A DNA stretch of 64,000 nucleotides, taken from Medakamo hakoo. Taxonomy: Eukaryota; Chlorophyta; Trebouxiophyceae; Coccomyxaceae. Both the position numbers and the translations under genes were made by a program. The notes beneath the pieces are model-generated. The model made no database searches. It was not told the DNA's origin and worked only from the letters and a program-made list of their open reading frames with translations. Positions 29,797 to 39,123 of this stretch are shown piece after piece. Each line of letters starts with the position of its first letter. The stretch's first letter is position 1. The stretch is from assembly GCA_026636295.1 (NCBI GenBank), contig CP089453.1:496001-560000 (forward strand), given 5' to 3'.

Positions 29797-30189
29797 GCAG
29801 GGCCTGCTCCCAGAGCGGTTGCGTGCGCTCTCTTGGTGAGAGGAGCAGGCAGGCGCCCGGGCGCCCGGGCGTGCGGCGTTTGTCGCCGAGGTTGGGGCTC
29901 GAGGAGCGGGTGGATGGGAGAGATGGGTTTCGGGAGGCGAGCTTTTTTCTGAGGTTGCGCCTGCTGATGGGAGTCAGGCTCCCACCTGCGGCCGTGGCAA
30001 GAGCGGGAGAAGTGGCGTGGCGTGGGCGGAGGAAGGTTTTCTTTAGATCGTTGCTGAATTCTTAGACAAAAAGGTGGATGGACGGATGGACGGGGTGGTT
30101 GGTCGGGGCCTTGTTGTTGGGTTTCTTAGAAAAACGTCTCCGGACTGAGAGCTAACACTAGTCTACACGTCGGCTGTCTAACTCACTGT
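29797..30189. other. Convergent intergenic region
   Basis: Between the stop codons of patatin-like copy B (+) and the AT-hook protein (-). It contains a short GCCCGGGCG self-complementary cluster near 29853-29870 and GGATGGAC repeats near 30072-30090. No gene or RNA was recognised. Confidence 0.6.
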
Positions 30190-33030
30190 CTACGCCCTGA
30201 CGTCCGCCGTCGCGTCCGCCTCCTTCTTCTTGGCCGGCCGCCCACGCGCCGCCCCCACAAACTCCAGGCCCAACAGCTCTGCCACGGCTTTCACGCCACC
30301 CGCCCGCGTCACGGCGCGTGCGGCGGCGGGCGACGCCAAGATGGAAGCGCGCGACGGCATGCGGCCTTCAGCGACCGCGCTCGGATCCACGGCCGCCACC
30401 AAATAACGCAGCGTGGGCGCGTCGGGAGCAGCAGCGGCGCGCGTCCGCGGCTTGCCCCGCCGCGGCTCGTGCGCCAGCCCCGCCGCCGCCGCCACCACCG
30501 CCGACCCGCCGGCTTTGCGCACGGCATGCGCTAGCCGGTGCTCGCCCATGGACCGCAGCACCGCGTGCGAGGGCATGACGCCGGGGGTGCCGGCACTCGC
30601 CGCAACCTCGCGCAGCGCGGCTGCCAGTGTCCCTTCCTCCGCCCACGTCCCGGGCGTCATGCGTTTGGGGCGCAGGCCCGTCCGGGCGGCCAGGGCCGTC
30701 GACCCGCCCGCGACTTTGGCCATGGCCGCGCTCAGGCTGGACGCGCCGCCCGCGCACAGCTCGGCCCGCGTCGGCAGCCACCGGCCAGGGCGCGAGCCTG
30801 CCTCACCGCCGCCGTCGCCCTTCGCTTCAACGTACGCCCGCACGGCCGCGTTGACGCGGTCAGGGTCCGCAGCCCAGTGCCGGGACGGCATGCGGCCCAA
30901 GCGGACGGGGCGTGGCGGTGCGCCCGGCCGCCTCTCACGCAGCGTGTAGAGGATGGGCGGCGGCGGTGGGGTGGTGGTCGCCGACGCCGCGCCTGGCGCA
31001 GTGCGCCCGCCGACCGTCGCAAACATCGCCGCCGCGCCGGGGGGCAGCTCGTCCTCCAACCACAGCGGTGCCCACCCAGGCGTCCGGGCGGGCGCGCTGG
31101 TCACAGCCAAAGCGGGCGGGCGGGTGATGGTCGGGCGGCGGCGGGGAGGGGGCACAGCCGTCTGCTGCCGCGCCGCGCCCCGGCGCCGCGTCGGGACGGC
31201 GACGCTCCGCCGCCAGTCCGCGTCCGCCTCCGCCGTCAGCAGCGGGCACAGGCCGGCGGCAGCCAAGGCAGCCCGTGGGCTGACGACGCCCGCCCGCACA
31301 ACCGCCGCGCCCGCGATGTCGGCGGCCAGGTGGGCGGCCAGCCCGGCCGCGGCGGCCTTCACTTGCGCGACCGCGACCGCCGCGGCCGCGTCAAAGCTCC
31401 AGGCTTCCGCCCACGTTTCTTGGGCGCCTCCACCACCGTAGGTCCAGGGGTCGTCGATGTCCGGCGTGGAGGCGGGGAACAAGGGGCGGCTGGACCCGGG
31501 CGCACCACCACAACTGCCGGGCCTGGACGCGTACAGGCCAAACGGGCGGACGCGGCGGCTGTACGCGCCGCGCGGGCACACGGCCTCCATGCCGGCCGCT
31601 TCGCGGACCAGCTCCTCCGCGTCGTACGCGTCCATGACGAGGGCCAAGTCGGATTCCACGACCGCGTCCGCGCCGTGTGGGGCGGCCGGGTCGAGGGCGG
31701 TGGACGATGGGTCGAGCACGATGCCGGCCGCTTCGGCCGCGGCGACGAGGCGCGGGTCGGCGGGAGGTGGGGGCGGCGCGCCCGGGGTGAGGCGGGTGAT
31801 GGACGCGACGCGGACCCGCAGGTTGATGCCCGCGGCCGCCAGGGCGGCGGCCCGGTCTTTCAGTGCGGCCTCCAGGGCAGCCGCGGCCAGCGCGCCCCTG
31901 TACGCGCCGAGCGCGCCGCCGCCGTCGTCGAAAAAGGTGATGGCCAGTGTGCGGCCACCGCGCGGGTCGCCCGCCGCCGCGTCCGCTGCCGCCCGCCGGG
32001 CTTCGGCCCGGAAGGGCGCCCGGTGGTAGACGACGGTCGTGGTGGGAGAGGAGGCTGTGGTTGCAGCGCGCAGCGCTGCCGGGACGGCGGTTTTGGTGGA
32101 GGGCGGGCGGCCGTCCTTTTTGGTGGTCTTGCTGCCTTTCGGCCGGCCGCGCGGGCGCGGCGCGGGCTTGGGGCCCAGCGGTTCCTTGCGCGGCCGGCCG
32201 ATGGCGCGCGGCGGCGGCGCCGGAGTGGTTGGTTCATCGGTCGGCGGTCGTTTGCGCGGGCGGCCGGCTGGGCGACGGGGCCGTTTGCGCACGTCCTCAT
32301 CACCGCCCAGGCTTGACAAAACATCCCACTGGTCCCGCCACGACTGCCGGGCTTTGGAGACGAGGGCCCTGAGCCAGGAGGAGGATGAGGCGGGTGACGG
32401 CGGTGTGGTGGCCGTTGGGCGGGCGCGCCGGGGTTGCGGTGGTGGCGGCGGCGGCTCAGACGGTTGCGCCGCCTCCAGCTCACCACCCACGTCGACTTCG
32501 CGGGCGGCGTACGCGCTCGGGATGGGGAAGCCGGTGCCGCCGATGAGGGACCGGTACCGGCGGGCGACGGCACGGGCGAGGCGGCGGCGGGGTTGGGTCG
32601 GGTCGTCGCCGTCCGCGCCGCCATCTTTATCCTCGTCGTCTTCGGGCCAGGGCCACACGCAAAACGGGCCAGAGGCAGGCGCGCTGGGCGGATCAGGCTC
32701 CTTAGTAGTTGATGCAGGAGGCTGGGCGCGGTACGCGGCCGGCGGCCGCCAGGGCGAGGCGATGGCGCGTGGGCCAGAATGGGCGTCGTCGGCCAAGTTC
32801 TTTTCGGACGGCGGCGGCCGGGCTGCCCAGGGCAGGCGACGGGACTCTTTGGCGCCGTCGTCATCATACACAGAGCCTTCGCCTCGGCGGTCGACGCGGC
32901 GGGCGGCGGGCGGAGGGAGGGCGCGGCGAGCAGCGAGGTGGAGCGGGCGAGCGAATGCGTCCGCCGACGACGCTCGCCTTGTGACGCCCGCTGCGCCGCC
33001 GCCACGCACCGACCTTGCTGGGTGCAGCAT
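30190..33030 (-). CDS. AT-hook protein with degenerate LMW-PTP-like domain and GG-type repeats
   Basis: Single exon, 946 residues, function unknown. The N-terminal 60 residues are Arg/Ala-rich and could be a transit peptide. Residues about 245-310 hold four basic GRP motifs like AT-hooks (GRPRKRP, GRPRKEP, RGRPKGS), with a further GRPAKKK at the very end. Residues about 350-600 align with low-molecular-weight tyrosine phosphatases: a first strand and loop AITFFDDGGGALGAYRGA, SDLALVMDAYD (normally the LAMD segment) and DIDDPWTYGG (normally DPYYG). The catalytic C-x5-R loop is absent; the loop reads DDGGGALGA instead, so it should be inactive. The last 250 residues carry repeats with MPS or TRAEL starts and AV-x3-GG-x3-VA-x3-GL ends. 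This suggests a DNA-associated, perhaps organellar, factor (inference). Confidence 0.78.
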   Translation of the reverse strand: MLHPARSVRGGGAAGVTRRASSADAFARPLHLAARRALPPPAARRVDRRGEGSVYDDDGAKESRRLPWAARPPPSEKNLADDAHSGPRAIASPWRPPAAYRAQPPASTTKEPDPPSAPASGPFCVWPWPEDDEDKDGGADGDDPTQPRRRLARAVARRYRSLIGGTGFPIPSAYAAREVDVGGELEAAQPSEPPPPPPQPRRARPTATTPPSPASSSSWLRALVSKARQSWRDQWDVLSSLGGDEDVRKRPRRPAGRPRKRPPTDEPTTPAPPPRAIGRPRKEPLGPKPAPRPRGRPKGSKTTKKDGRPPSTKTAVPAALRAATTASSPTTTVVYHRAPFRAEARRAAADAAAGDPRGGRTLAITFFDDGGGALGAYRGALAAAALEAALKDRAAALAAAGINLRVRVASITRLTPGAPPPPPADPRLVAAAEAAGIVLDPSSTALDPAAPHGADAVVESDLALVMDAYDAEELVREAAGMEAVCPRGAYSRRVRPFGLYASRPGSCGGAPGSSRPLFPASTPDIDDPWTYGGGGAQETWAEAWSFDAAAAVAVAQVKAAAAGLAAHLAADIAGAAVVRAGVVSPRAALAAAGLCPLLTAEADADWRRSVAVPTRRRGAARQQTAVPPPRRRPTITRPPALAVTSAPARTPGWAPLWLEDELPPGAAAMFATVGGRTAPGAASATTTPPPPPILYTLRERRPGAPPRPVRLGRMPSRHWAADPDRVNAAVRAYVEAKGDGGGEAGSRPGRWLPTRAELCAGGASSLSAAMAKVAGGSTALAARTGLRPKRMTPGTWAEEGTLAAALREVAASAGTPGVMPSHAVLRSMGEHRLAHAVRKAGGSAVVAAAAGLAHEPRRGKPRTRAAAAPDAPTLRYLVAAVDPSAVAEGRMPSRASILASPAAARAVTRAGGVKAVAELLGLEFVGAARGRPAKKKEADATADVRA

Positions 33031-33178
33031 GGCGGTGGCGACGCTTGCACAGGCAACGCTCGCCTTTTAACTACACGAGCGTTTTTTCCCCCACCCTATC
33101 TTTCTTTTTTTTATAGAGAGGGAGTGTGTGTGGCGTTGCACGACTGTGCCCAACAAAAAAAAACATCATCATCTACAT

Positions 33179-33722
33179 CTAAAACAACCGCGTCCCAGGC
33201 GGCGGGTCCCGCCCAAAGTACTGTCTGCGCAGCAGGGCCTTGTGCCGGTCCATGGCTTCGCCCGGGCTCAGTTTGCCCGCGCCGATCGCACTGGCGGTGG
33301 ATGAGGATGGGGACGTGAGGAGTGGGGATGGAACGAATTGGACGCGGTGGTCCGAGAGAAAAAAAAAACGCACAAACGCACCGCTTTGCGCTCTCTCCTC
33401 CGCCTTCGCCCTCCACCAGCTGTCCCCTCCTCAACACATACACGCCGCTGCGTCCAGCCCTCCGTTCTCCTGGGCGTTTGGCCGTGGTCGCGCGCAGTGT
33501 GGCGACGGCGGCCAGCAGTTTTTTCAGGCCAACGTCTGGCTTGTCCCCGTCGCCCGCGCGCACGCGAGCCGCCGCGTCGGCTTTCCGGGCCGCCGCGAGC
33601 TCGGGCGGCAGGCGGCGCAGGACTTCGATGTAGTCGCGCCACGCGGACAGGACGGCGCCCCGGCTGGGAGAGGCGGGAGAGGTGGACGTGGACAGGAGGC
33701 GGGACAGGAGGGAGGGAGGCAT
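33179..33722 (-). CDS. Small helical protein of unknown function, possibly mitochondrial
   Basis: Two predicted exons on the minus strand, 33722-33442 and 33290-33179, give 130 residues. The junction uses GT|GTATGT and CGCCAG|T in phase 2. Residues 1-20 (MPPSLLSRLLSTSTSPASPS) look like a mitochondrial presequence. A helix AVLSAWRDYIEVLRRLPPEL follows, with some resemblance to LYR-type proteins, though the LYR tripeptide itself is not there. After a linker the end reads DRHKALLRRQYFGRDPPPG. I do not recognise the family with certainty. Both exons have coding-type third positions. The donor choice is the weakest point, as another GT lies two bases earlier in a different phase. Confidence 0.5.
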
Positions 33723-34000
33723 GTGGCGGCAGCGCGCGAACGTGCGTGTGCAGAACGGGATGGCAGCCCCTTTCCATATCCCGGAAATGGAAAGAGGGCC
33801 GCTGAGGGAGAGGGAGGCGCGGGTGGGACGCTCCGTCCACAGATGGCCCGTGCCGGACGACGCAGTGAGACGAAAGGCCGGCGGCGGGCGTGTGCGCCCG
33901 TGCCCGCAGACTGAGGAGAGAGGATGGGTGGGGAGGGGTCTGCCCCACCCGCCTGGTTTAGGGTTGCGTGACAGACGCCCCCCTCCCCCCTCTTGTTGGG

Positions 34001-35694
34001 TCACACCACACCACCCTTTGCGGCCTCACCGCCGCCCGCGTCCAGGGCCGCGAGGCCGCGCACCTGGGCAGCCACCCGTTCCACGTCCCGCCGCGTCGTG
34101 TCCACGATGTCCGCCAGCGGCAGGCGCGGGAACGGGTCCTCCAGCTTGTCCGACGCGGCCAGCGCGCCCAGGAAGAGCAGGTTGCAGCCCAGGTACAGCA
34201 GGAGCGTGAGGACGGCGGAGACGGTGGCTGGGCCCAGGTCGGCGGCCGCCTCGGCCCGGGCGTGCTTGGCGGCCGCCGCGCTCCACCAGGAGAGCGGGAG
34301 CATGAGCAGGAAGGTTTCGACAAAGCCCGTGGCCAGGAGGACGAGGCCGTCGGGCATGCACTGGAAGCGGAGCGCGCCGACCACGCCCGCGGCGGCCGTG
34401 CCGCGCGCCAGCAGCTCCTCCATGGCCAGCGCCTGCGCGGTCGGCAGGTTGGCGTCCTTGATGAGGGTGGCCAGGCGCAGCGTGACCAGCTGGCGCGGCT
34501 TGCGCGTTTTTTCGTACAGCTCCAGCTCGGCCGGCCGCAACAGCGCCGCGCCGTCGGCGGGCAGGTGCTCGCCAAACGTGCACATCTGCCAGATGGAGTA
34601 GTGCCACACGGTGGCCCAGCGCGCGATGGCATCCCGGCGGGCGGCCGCGGCCGGGTCGGCGTCGGTGGGCGCGACCCAGGCGTGCGCGCGCTGGGCGAGC
34701 GACACGGCCACTGTCCCGATGCTCGCAAAGGCCTGGCGGGCCGCCCACCACCGCTCATACACGCGGTTGAGGCGCCAGGTCGCCATGAGGGAGACGGCTG
34801 TGCGGGTGCGTGTGTGTGTGCGTGTGCGTGTGGGGTGTAGAGCAGTGAGTGGCGGCGGGTCAGGGAGCGTTCGCGCGCGCCCTCCCCGTCCCTCTCCCGC
34901 CGGCGGGTCCCTCTCTTACTACGGGTCCCTCTCTTACTTACCCAGCAGCATCATGCGCGTCAGCGACTCCATGTTGGACAGGTTGTACTGCAGCCGGTTG
35001 GGCAGGAAGCCGTCGCGCCACCGCCCGTCCGGGTCCGCCGTCGCTGTGAGGACAAAGTCGGCCGCGACGATGGACGCGAGGGCCATGTTGAACAGCATCG
35101 GCGGGAAAATGTCGTACAGTAGCTGGTCGGGGAGGCCGGCCCAGAAAAACGTGCCGTGCACGTACCTGGGGTGGCGTGGGCGGGAGGGGGCCGTGAGAGA
35201 GGGAGGGGAGGGACACAGAGCGCGAGGCTGCGCGTGGGCCCGCCTGGAACAAGGCAGCAGCCCGTCCAATCCATCCCGCACCCCCACCAAACTCACTTCC
35301 AACGCGACTGTCGCGCGATCCATTCCGGCTGCCGGCACTTGCGATTCCACACGTCCGGGCGGTGGGGCAAGCCTGGCAAGCACAGGGACCTGTGCGCTGG
35401 GCCGGGCGTGGTGGACGGGGCCGAAGGCATTGTGGTTGACGGAACGCCTCCGCCGTCGCCGCCGTCCCCGCTCCCTGCGCTGTCGCCACCGCCCCCAGCC
35501 CTTGCGCCTCGACGGCGGAGGATGCCGCTGGCCGTGGGCGCGATGGGCGGAGTGGCGGCAGGTGAGGAAGCTGCCGGGCCATTCGCATCGGCGCGTCGGC
35601 CAGCATCGTCGGATGATGATGGCAGCCGCGAGCGGCGTGTGCCCGCTTCCACGTCTAGGGATCCTTCTAGTGGGGCGTCGACGGAGGCTGGCAT
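34001..35694 (-). CDS. Bestrophin-like anion channel (VCCN/UPF0187 type)
   Basis: Bestrophin-family chloride channel. In plants the related VCCN proteins sit in the thylakoid membrane and adjust proton motive force. Exons on the minus strand are 35694-35297, 35165-34942 and 34797-34001; all phases agree, giving 472 residues. The first exon gives a low-complexity, probably disordered or transit, N-terminus, then QPEWIARQSRWK, which joins YVHGTFFWAGLPDQLLYDIFP. Exon 3 opens with AVSLMATWRLNRVYERWWAAR, the conserved FR-x2-AY-x-R/W region. Hydrophobic helices include GLVLLATGFVETFLLMLPLSWW and TVSAVLTLLLYLGCNLLFLGAL. FPRLPLADIVDTTRRDVERV matches the conserved C-terminal helix. Targeting to the plastid is inferred from the long N-terminus. 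Confidence 0.87.
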
Positions 35695-36139
35695 TGTGTT
35701 TTTTTGGAGGGTGGGTGGGTGGGTGGGTGGGTGGTGGGCGCGCGTGCCCCGCACACACACACACGCGCGCGGTTTAGAAACAGTGAATTAGTAAAGTGGG
35801 AGCGGCCAGTGTTAGGGATGGGACCAGCGGACCTTCTTCCCTCCCCCATCCATCTTCTCGGCCGCGCCAAAAACGAGGCGGCCGGCGGTGGACGACCTCC
35901 TGTGCACGCCCACTCAAACCGCCCGCCTCCTCGCGCACGTCCCTACCCTCACGCACCGGAGAGCGCGCACGCGCGTGGATGGCGGAGTTGCCCAATACCA
36001 CAACGAGCGTGGGAGGGGTGGGAGGGCCTTTCACCTGGGGGCGCCCACACGCCCACCCACCTCCTCACCCCCCACCCAACCCCGTCACTCCAGGCCCCCG
36101 TGCACAAAAAAAAAGGCAACGCATGCAAAACGAAAAAAG
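35695..36139. other. Intergenic region before tRNA-Ile
   Basis: Upstream flank of the bestrophin-like gene. It holds a GGTG-rich tract at 35708-35735, a CA tract near 35752-35765, and short A runs before the tRNA terminator. No gene was recognised. Confidence 0.6.
36133..36138 (-). terminator. RNA polymerase III terminator of tRNA-Ile
   Basis: A run of six T on the minus strand starts two bases after the tRNA discriminator base, as expected for Pol III termination. Confidence 0.75.
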
Positions 36140-36213
36140 TGGTCCAGCTCGGGCTCGAACCGAGGGCCTTCGAGTTATTAGCTCGACGCTCTAACCAACT
36201 GAGCTACAAGACC
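36140..36213 (-). tRNA. tRNA-Ile (anticodon AAT)
   Basis: A 74-base cloverleaf on the minus strand, without intron or encoded CCA. The D arm is GCTC-AGTTGGTTA-GAGC. The anticodon stem TCGAG/CTCGA is perfect around the loop CTAATAA, giving anticodon AAT (read as IAU). The T arm is CTCGG-TTCGAGC-CCGAG. Box A and box B sequences are intact. The acceptor stem GGTCTTG/CTGGACC has one T-T mismatch at pair 6-67 and one G-T pair, which is weaker than usual. The discriminator is A. Confidence 0.93.
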
Positions 36214-36633
36214 GGCGGGGTGTTATTCTCCAAACTCGGATTTTGGAGCGGCTATAAATGGTGGGAAGGGGGCAATGGTTAGTGTGTGTCTGCTGGGGAC
36301 AAGGCCCAGAGTCGGCACGCCGCGCCCGACACGCGCACACGCCCGGCACACACCGCGTGGCACAGGCTGGAATGCACGGGCGTCGCAGGGATGTCCACTG
36401 TGGCGTGCACGCGTGTGGGCGGCTTTGTGGAGGGGGCGGGTGGTTGAAAAACAGGCACCGCCTCCTGTCCATCCCACGACCCGCCCGCCACCAATTTTTT
36501 TCATGTCTTCGTTTGCCGCGTTCGTCAATGACTTTTTGTTTCACAAAAAAAACCAGCACCAACGCCCCTCCACCTGCCGCGCGCGCAGAGGTCACCTCTC
36601 TGAGGTCACCTGTTCCCCCCGCGCCCCCCCCCT
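36214..36633 (-). other. Intergenic region upstream of tRNA-Ile and downstream of CNOT3
   Basis: Contains the 5' flank of the tRNA and the 3' flank of the CNOT3 gene. Codon character is poor in all frames and no gene was recognised. A duplicated GAGGTCACCT lies at 36589-36611, just past the CNOT3 stop codon. Confidence 0.55.
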
Positions 36634-38908
36634 TCAAAACTCGTCCTCCTGCTCCAGGGAGTCGTACCGGAACGTGAAATCCTGCTTCAGGCGGTAGCAC
36701 CACCCCGCCTGCGCGTCGTCGTGCACGACGTTGTAGTCAAAGTACACGTACGTCCCGCGCTCGTACTCGTCCGTCGCCGCCGACGGCTCCTCGTGCCGCT
36801 GGAACCAGGCGCCGTGCTGGGTGTGGTACCGCCACGACTGGCGCTTGAGCTCGCGGGCGGCGAGGAACTGCTGGTGGGAGCCGGGCTGGTAGTAGAAGGC
36901 GAAGAACAGGGCTTCCGCGTCCAGGCGCTCAAACAAGGCCGGCGCGTCGAGGGCCGGCGGCCGCGACGCCGGGTACGACGGCGCGGGCTGGCCGCGCGGC
37001 AGCGACCGCACGCGCGGCGGCACGGCCGGCCACGCGGAATCGGCCGGCGTGGGGATGGACCGCGGCGCGCACGCGGTCAGCAAGGACTGCAGGACCGATG
37101 GCGGGACGGCCGGGATGGGCGCGGGCGGCGCGAGGTCGGCTTCGGCCGCGTCGGCGGCCGCAAACGCGTTTTGGGGCGGTGGCGCGGCGCCACCAGCGCC
37201 GGGGCCGCCGCCGCCGCCCGCGTTGGACGCCGCGCCACCCCCGCCCGCCTCGGCATCGCCGTCCCCCCGCTTCCATCCGGCCGGCCGGCCGGGCGTGGAG
37301 CTGGAGGGCGGTGGCGGCGCCGGTGGTGCGCCTCCGCCTCCCCCACCCCCACCGCCCCCGCCCGCGGCCGCTTTTGGAGATGAGCTGGCCGTCGACCCGT
37401 CGGCCGGGCGGCGGCCGCCGCCGGCGCCGGCAGCGGGCGACGCGGGCGGAGGCGCGCGGTCAGCGGACGTGCGCGGGGACGCGGGCGGCGGGGCAGAGGT
37501 GGCGGTGGACGCCGTGCCGGCGGCGCCCTTGCCGCGACCGCTGTCCTTTGACGCCGCGGACGGCGCGTCTTTGACGGCGGCCGCGCCCTTGATGGCGGCG
37601 GCGGACGGCACGGCCGGCAGGGCGGCCGCCGCCGCGTCCAGGCGGTCCAACAACCCGTCGTACGCGTCGTCCGGGTCCTCGCCCAGCCCGCCGTCCATCA
37701 CGTCTTCGACGTCCAGCGCGTCGTCGCCCGTGTGCGACGCGAGGTAGTCGTCCAACGCCTCGCGCACGGGGTCGACCTCTTCTGGGGAGACGGCCTCGTT
37801 GTCCAACAGGCGCAGCAACTGCTCCAGGCGGGCGACGTGGGCGCGGTGGCGGGCGATGGCGGCTTCCAGGGCGGCGGCCCGCGGCGGCGGCGCCTTGGCC
37901 CGCGCGCGCTTGTTGCCGCCGCCCGCCGTCAACGCCTCCAACTCGCCGTCCAGCGTCTCGACGTGCTCGCCCAGGGCCGTCACCGTCGCCGCGATCCAGT
38001 CCCGGGCCTCCGCCCGGCGGGCTTCGCGCGGGTCCACGCGCGCGGCCGCCGCGGCCAGGCCCTCGCGCGAAAACGCGCGCGTCTTGGACTCGCGCTCGCA
38101 CACTTTGAAGGCTTCCATGCAGCGTTCGACGGCGCGGCGGGCGTCGGCCAGGGCGGCCTTGTCCTTCACTTCCGTGCCGGCGAGCCTGGGGTGTGGGGGC
38201 GTTTTTGGTCGGGTGGTGGTGGTGGTGGTAAGGTCCAGGCGTTCGAACGCCAGGGCGAGACAGCGGGGGTGGGTGGGGGGGTGGGATGGTGGTCGACGGG
38301 GGGCGTGCCCCGTCTGCCGGGCATTCGGGCTGCGGCCCTCGCGCCCCGCGAATTGCCCTCCCACACCCACGTGCAGGCGGGGAGTGCGTCTCAGCCGCCG
38401 CGAGGCATGCGTGGCAGGCCGCGCAAAGCGACGCCTGCCACCGCCTCACGCGACCCCCCGCGTCCCAACTCCGGCCGGAAAAAAAAACGCCGCACGTCCT
38501 CCTCACCATGTCTTGACCTGGTCCCGGAACTTTTGCAGCTTCTTGACCTCCTTCTTCAGTTCGGCTTCATTCTTCTCCTTAACGGACGCCAGGTCCGGGT
38601 CGTGGACCTGGGGTGGAGGGGAGGGCGGGGAGCGAGTGAGTGGGACCGATCTTTCGCATGCCTCGCTCGGACGACAGGGCCCGCCGCAACAAAGGGGCGA
38701 CGCCCCGGACGAAACCGTGACCCGCCCCCCTCCCGCCCAACCGCCAGGCGGGGATAGCCTGCGCATCTGCGCATCCGCCCGCGCTGCGCCACCCCCCAAT
38801 TCCCGCCCGCCGACCCACCTTTTCCCAGATGCCGTCAAAGACTTCCACGCCTTCGGCCACTTTTTTGAGGGTCTTGTCAATCTCCTGTTGGAGCTTGCGG
38901 GCCGCCAT
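36634..38908 (-). CDS. CNOT3: CCR4-NOT complex subunit 3 (NOT3/NOT5)
   Basis: Subunit of the CCR4-NOT deadenylase, acting in mRNA decay and translational control. Exons on the minus strand are 38908-38819, 38607-38507 and 38185-36634; phases agree, giving 580 residues. The spliced start reads KLQQEIDKTLKKVAEGVEVF then IWEK|VHDP, and DQVKTW|LAGTEVKDK, closely following the animal and plant Not3 coiled coil. CERESKTRAFSREGL and VARLEQLLRLLDN continue it. A long Ala/Pro/Gly linker (about residues 230-430) replaces the Ser/Thr-rich linker of animals. The C-terminal NOT2/3/5 box is complete: LFFAFYYQPGSHQQFLAARELK, SWRYHTQHGAWFQRHEEP and YVYFDYN. It is divergent from the Trp-repeat gene with 215 bases between the starts. 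Confidence 0.94.
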
Positions 38909-39123
38909 GGCCGTCCGCGCGCGGGGGACGGAGGCGACCTCCTTCCGGCGGAGTGGTTTTGTGTGCGCGGGGCTGGCGCGCGTGCGCGCGCGGGGCCCTC
39001 GCTTTTTTTGCGCCTGCTGTAAAGTCTTCGCAGGAGTGAGAGGGCCCGGGCCGGTCTGCTCGTCGCCGCACTCCTTTTGTTTTCGCCCGCTCCTGTCCCC
39101 CACCGCGTCTCCACACACCCTCC

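Noticed and set aside
29700-30065. Plus-strand frames overlapping the end of patatin-like copy B and its 3' flank
   Set aside because: They overlap a better supported coding end in another frame and have mixed codon use beyond it.
26502-33030. Clusters of oxygenase, patatin and SfsA-type genes considered as a biosynthetic gene cluster
   Set aside because: Orientation is mixed, housekeeping genes are interspersed, and no backbone-forming enzyme (PKS, NRPS, terpene synthase) is present.
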